This document shows positions 5,965 through 7,958 of a stretch of DNA of 7,958 nt, one piece after another. The stretch is from Pseudomonadota bacterium (GTDB taxonomy: Bacteria > Pseudomonadota > Alphaproteobacteria > Rhizobiales > Rhizobiaceae): positions 1 to 7,958 of the forward strand of contig JAEYXI010000332.1 in NCBI GenBank assembly GCA_023428515.1, in the 5' to 3' direction. The stretch's first letter is position 1. Every line of letters begins with the position of its first letter. The notes beneath the pieces are model-generated. The model did not search any database and was not told the DNA's origin. It saw nothing but the letters and a program-made list of their open reading frames with translations. The translations under genes were made by a program, and so were the position numbers.

Positions 5965-6558
5965 ATGCTTCGCAGACTCTACGACTGGACGCTGTCGCTC
6001 GCCGCGCGGAAATCCGCCGAGTACTGGCTGGCCCTCATCGCCTTCATCGAAAGCTCGATCTTCCTCGTCCCGGCCGACGTGCTCTATTTGCCAATGGCGA
6101 TCGCCCGGCCGGAGCGCGCCTACCGCTATGCGATCGTCGCGACCATCGCGTCGGTGCTCGGCGGCATAGCCGGCTGGATGCTGGGGCACTATGCCTACGA
6201 GGCCTTGGCCAAGCCGGTACTCGAATTCTACGGCAAGCTCGACGACTTCGAGGCGTTGATGCCGACGGACGGTTCGGCGACCGGCTTCATCCTGCTGATG
6301 CTGGTGACCTCCGGCCTCGCTCACCTGCCGCCGATCAAGGTGGTCACCATCCTTGCCGGGGTGATCAGTTTCCCGCTGGGCTGGTTCATCCTGTCGGCGA
6401 TCATCGCGCGCGGCGCCCGCTTCCTGTTCCTGGCATGGCTCTTGCGCCGCTACGGCGAGCCAATCCGCCATTTCGTCGAGGAGAGGCTTGGAATGCTGGC
6501 CGCAGCGGCGGCCGCCGTCCTTATTTTGCTCTACTTGCTCGTCAGATACCTGCATTGA
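5965..6558 (+). CDS. YqaA-type DedA-family membrane protein
   Basis: Inner-membrane protein of the DedA/SNARE-associated superfamily, YqaA subgroup, 197 aa. Some DedA relatives are established flippases or recyclers of undecaprenyl phosphate or phospholipid; the role of the YqaA branch is not settled. Family features are the N-terminal helix ending in FIESSIFLVPADVLYLP (27-43, with Glu29 and Pro36 of the re-entrant loop), the Gly-rich helix VLGGIAGWMLGH (64-75), the second re-entrant-like segment LAHLPPIKVVTILAGVISFPLGWF (118-141), the IIARGARF motif (146-153) and a hydrophobic C-terminal helix (about 177-194). ATG 5965 is the first reasonable start; its ribosome site (GGGA, about 8 nt upstream) is weak and lies inside the near-palindrome CGGGAATCCCG (5953-5963). 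dsbB follows 36 bp downstream, so the two are probably an envelope operon. Confidence 0.85.
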   Translation: MLRRLYDWTLSLAARKSAEYWLALIAFIESSIFLVPADVLYLPMAIARPERAYRYAIVATIASVLGGIAGWMLGHYAYEALAKPVLEFYGKLDDFEALMPTDGSATGFILLMLVTSGLAHLPPIKVVTILAGVISFPLGWFILSAIIARGARFLFLAWLLRRYGEPIRHFVEERLGMLAAAAAAVLILLYLLVRYLH

Positions 6559-6594
6559 GCATTGCCAGCCTGGCTGCCACCCGGATCAGATAAG

Positions 6595-7110
6595 ATGACG
6601 TCCATAGCCGCCCCCACCAGCAGCCTGCAGCGCAGCACGGCGATCTTCCTGACATTCGCCATGGCGGCGGTAGTCGGCACGGCGCTCGGCTTCGAGCACA
6701 TCGGCCACTACATCCCCTGCAAGCTCTGCCTGGAGCAGCGCATCCCCTATTACATCGGCGTGCCGGTCATGGCGCTTTCGGCAGTCTCCGCCATGCTGCG
6801 CTGGCCGCCCGCCGTGACCCGCCTTCTGCTTCTCGTCGGCGGGCTGCTGATGACCTGGGGGCTCTTCCTCGCCGTGCGCCATTCCGGCGTCGAATGGGGA
6901 TGGTGGGCAGGCCCGACCGACTGCGGCGCGGTCGCCGCCCCTGCTGACACCGGCGGCAAGGGCGTGCTCGACGCGATCAACACTTTCGTGCCGCCTTCCT
7001 GCGACAAGGCGGCGCTGCGCGTGCTCGGCCTGTCCTTTGCCGGATGGAACGCGATCGCCAGCCTGATCCTGGCGGTGGTGGCGTTCCGGGGCGCTTTCAA
7101 GAAAGCCTGA
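6595..7110 (+). CDS. dsbB: Disulfide bond formation protein DsbB
   Basis: Inner-membrane quinone reductase that reoxidises the periplasmic dithiol oxidase DsbA, passing electrons to ubiquinone. The 171-aa product has four predicted helices (about 15-33, 50-66, 73-92 and 147-166) and both periplasmic cysteine pairs: Cys42-x2-Cys45 in YIPCKLCLEQR and Cys110/Cys136 in PTDCGAV and VPPSCDKA. The 26-residue spacing of the second pair equals that of E. coli DsbB (104/130), and Arg49, four residues after Cys45, matches the quinone-site arginine Arg48. The trailing LRVLGLSFAGWNAI fits the family's conserved WxFLGLSMAGYN-like segment. Total length is close to the usual ~175 aa. ATG 6595 is chosen over TTG 6562, which has no ribosome site, although the site for 6595 is itself weak. 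No DsbA is encoded in the window. Confidence 0.92.
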   Translation: MTSIAAPTSSLQRSTAIFLTFAMAAVVGTALGFEHIGHYIPCKLCLEQRIPYYIGVPVMALSAVSAMLRWPPAVTRLLLLVGGLLMTWGLFLAVRHSGVEWGWWAGPTDCGAVAAPADTGGKGVLDAINTFVPPSCDKAALRVLGLSFAGWNAIASLILAVVAFRGAFKKA

Positions 7111-7114
7111 TGCA

Positions 7115-7131
7115 GAGCCCGATCAGGGCTC
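7115..7131. terminator. Weak convergent hairpin between dsbB and the HNH gene
   Basis: GAGCCC (7115-7120) pairs perfectly with GGGCTC (7126-7131) around a 5-base loop; an alternative stem pairs CCTGAT (7106-7111) with ATCAGG (7122-7127). It sits in the short space between the converging stops, with the HNH stop codon in the loop. No T-run follows on either strand, so intrinsic termination is doubtful. Confidence 0.3.
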
Positions 7132-7680
7132 CAGTTCGACATCCCAGTAGAGATAGTCAATCCAGCTTTCGTGCAGATAGTTGGGCGGGAACAGCCGGCC
7201 GTTGTTGTGCAGGTCGTGCACGGTCGGCTGGTAGGGCTTCTGCAGCGGCCACATCTTAGCCTGCGCGGGCATCATGCCACCCTTCCTGAGATTGCACGGC
7301 GAGCACGCCGCGACCACGTTGTCCCAGGTGGTCGCACCGCCGCGATGGCGCGGAACGACGTGGTCGAAGGTCAAGTCCTCCGGCGTGCCGCAATACTGGC
7401 ACTGGAAGCGGTCGCGCAGGAACACGTTGAAGCGGGTGAAGGCCGGATGCCGCGACGGCTTCACGTAGCTCTTCAGGCTGACGACGCTCGGCAGCCGCAT
7501 CGAGAAGGTAGGCGAGGAGACCTGGTGCTCGTATTCGGCGACGATGTTCACGCGATCGAGGAACACCGCCTTGATCACGTCCTGCCAGGACCAAAGCGAC
7601 AGAGGGTAATAGCTGAGCGGCCGGTAGTCGGCGTTCAGAACCAGCGCAGGCAGCCCATCTGGGGACACCGCGATCGTCAC
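7123..7680 (-). CDS. Stand-alone HNH endonuclease-family protein
   Basis: Predicted metal-dependent HNH nuclease of 185 aa, a size and layout common in alphaproteobacterial chromosomes; its biological role is not known to me. The N-terminal part (10-80) has the family-typical ALVLNADYRPLSYYPLSLWSW and SVVSLKSYVKP. The nuclease core follows: FNVFLRDRFQCQYCG (84-98), the Asp106-His107 pair in TFDHVVPRHRGG, WDNVVAACSPCNLRKGG (119-135) with Asn121, and a zinc site formed by Cys94/Cys97 and Cys126/Cys129. All expected catalytic and zinc residues are present. The C terminus (NNGRLFPPNYLHESWIDYLYWD) is also characteristic. GTG 7680 is the start, given AAGGAGGG 8 nt upstream, an unusually strong site. 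No methylase, specificity subunit or toxin-like partner is adjacent, so it does not look like restriction-modification. The gene ends 12 bp from dsbB, convergently. Confidence 0.92.
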   Translation of the reverse strand: MTIAVSPDGLPALVLNADYRPLSYYPLSLWSWQDVIKAVFLDRVNIVAEYEHQVSSPTFSMRLPSVVSLKSYVKPSRHPAFTRFNVFLRDRFQCQYCGTPEDLTFDHVVPRHRGGATTWDNVVAACSPCNLRKGGMMPAQAKMWPLQKPYQPTVHDLHNNGRLFPPNYLHESWIDYLYWDVELEP

Positions 7681-7688
7681 TTGCGATA

Positions 7689-7696
7689 CCCTCCTT
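7689..7696 (-). promoter_or_regulatory. Strong Shine-Dalgarno site AAGGAGGG for the HNH gene
   Basis: AAGGAGGG on the minus strand, with an 8-nt spacer to GTG 7680, fixes the start of the HNH protein and predicts efficient translation despite the GTG codon. Confidence 0.75.
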
Positions 7697-7721
7697 GGAC
7701 CTCAATGCGATGCGCACGGAT

Positions 7722-7751
7722 ATTGTAAGCAGGAGGTGACAGGAATGTGAA
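7722..7751 (-). promoter_or_regulatory. Candidate sigma-70-type promoter of the HNH gene
   Basis: On the minus strand, TTCACA (7751-7746, five of six matches to TTGACA), an 18-bp spacer and TACAAT (7727-7722, five of six matches to TATAAT) form the best promoter-like pair in the window. Transcription would begin near 7714, giving a leader of about 34 nt containing the AAGGAGGG site. This implies the HNH gene can be transcribed separately from the upstream glycosylase gene. Confidence 0.5.
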
Positions 7752-7810
7752 GCGGGCCGCGTGATGCACGCGCCGGTAAAACTCCACGAATCTGGCCGTT
7801 TTAGAGCGGT

Positions 7811-7957
7811 TTATGAAGGCGGCGCGCCCTCCCTTCCTTTGATTTCGCGATAATAGGCCCAGAATAGCCGCGACGCCACCCCCCGATATGGGGCCCATGA
7901 TTCGGCGATTCTGATGAGGGCTTTCTCGCCCGGCCTGGGGTCGATGCCGAGCGCATG
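7811..7957 (-). CDS. DNA-3-methyladenine glycosylase (AlkA type), 3' end only
   Basis: Partial gene entering from the right edge; only the last 48 residues and the TAA stop (7813-7811) are in the window. AlkA-family enzymes excise alkylated bases such as 3-methyladenine at the start of base excision repair. The visible part reads ALGIDPRPGEKALIRIAESW followed by APYRGVASRLFWAYYR, which matches the C-terminal end of HhH-GPD glycosylases, where the W-x-P-x-R-x-x-A(S/A)-R-x-x-W-x-x-x-x pattern is conserved. The catalytic Asp and the helix-hairpin-helix lie outside the window, so the activity rests on this tail alone. It is transcribed in the same direction as the HNH gene, 130 bp upstream of it. 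A 6-bp hairpin CGCGTG-CAT-CACGCG (7772-7758, minus) between them could weakly terminate its transcript. Confidence 0.75.
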   Translation of the reverse strand, partial: HALGIDPRPGEKALIRIAESWAPYRGVASRLFWAYYREIKGREGAPPS

Positions 7958-7958
7958 A

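Noticed and set aside
7677..7898. Minus-strand 73-codon frame between the HNH gene and the right edge.
   Set aside because: It overlaps the glycosylase 3' end in another frame and covers the HNH promoter and ribosome binding site.
1..7958. Search for CRISPR arrays, insertion sequences, phage genes, toxin-antitoxin pairs or attachment-site duplication at the tRNA.
   Set aside because: No regularly spaced direct repeats, transposase or integrase motifs, or second copy of the tRNA 3' end were seen by eye.

Overview
The window looks like ordinary GC-rich chromosomal DNA of an alphaproteobacterium, most likely a member of Hyphomicrobiales (Rhizobiales) close to Mesorhizobium, Aminobacter or other Phyllobacteriaceae. 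The basis is the strong third-position GC bias, the use of GTG starts with clear Shine-Dalgarno sites, and protein sequences that read like rhizobial versions of their families (the ~185-aa HNH protein, the YqaA-type DedA protein next to dsbB, and the FRWxIPxxFNIG-type acyl-CoA synthetase). This assignment is recognition from memory, not a database search.

Layout. Positions 232-2915 (+) hold a two-gene unit: a 12-helix polysaccharide flippase of the Wzx/MOP type, and, with its start overlapping the flippase stop by one base, a CelD/BcsL-type GNAT acyltransferase. Together they suggest export and acyl decoration of a surface polysaccharide. A convergent AMP-forming acyl-CoA synthetase (2902-4557, -) overlaps the 3' end of the acyltransferase by 14 bp. 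Positions 4558-5024 form the longest gap. It contains three inverted repeats, including a perfect 16-bp one, and an amber-interrupted small reading frame, but no convincing intact gene. A 71-aa hypothetical protein (5025-5240, +) then faces a 104-aa cysteine-containing hypothetical protein (5258-5572, -). The latter lies downstream of a tRNA-Leu(CAA) gene (5645-5729, -).

The right part has a YqaA-type DedA membrane protein (5965-6558, +) followed after 36 bp by the disulfide-bond oxidase DsbB (6595-7110, +), a probable envelope operon. It converges on a stand-alone HNH endonuclease (7123-7680, -), which has a good Shine-Dalgarno site and a plausible sigma-70 promoter. The right edge cuts the 3' end of an AlkA-type DNA-3-methyladenine glycosylase (7811-7957, -), recognisable from its last 48 residues.

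I found no mobile element, CRISPR array, phage gene or clear defence island. The most unexplained part is the 4558-5024 gap with its inverted repeats; the rest is recognisable housekeeping or envelope biology plus two uncharacterised small proteins.
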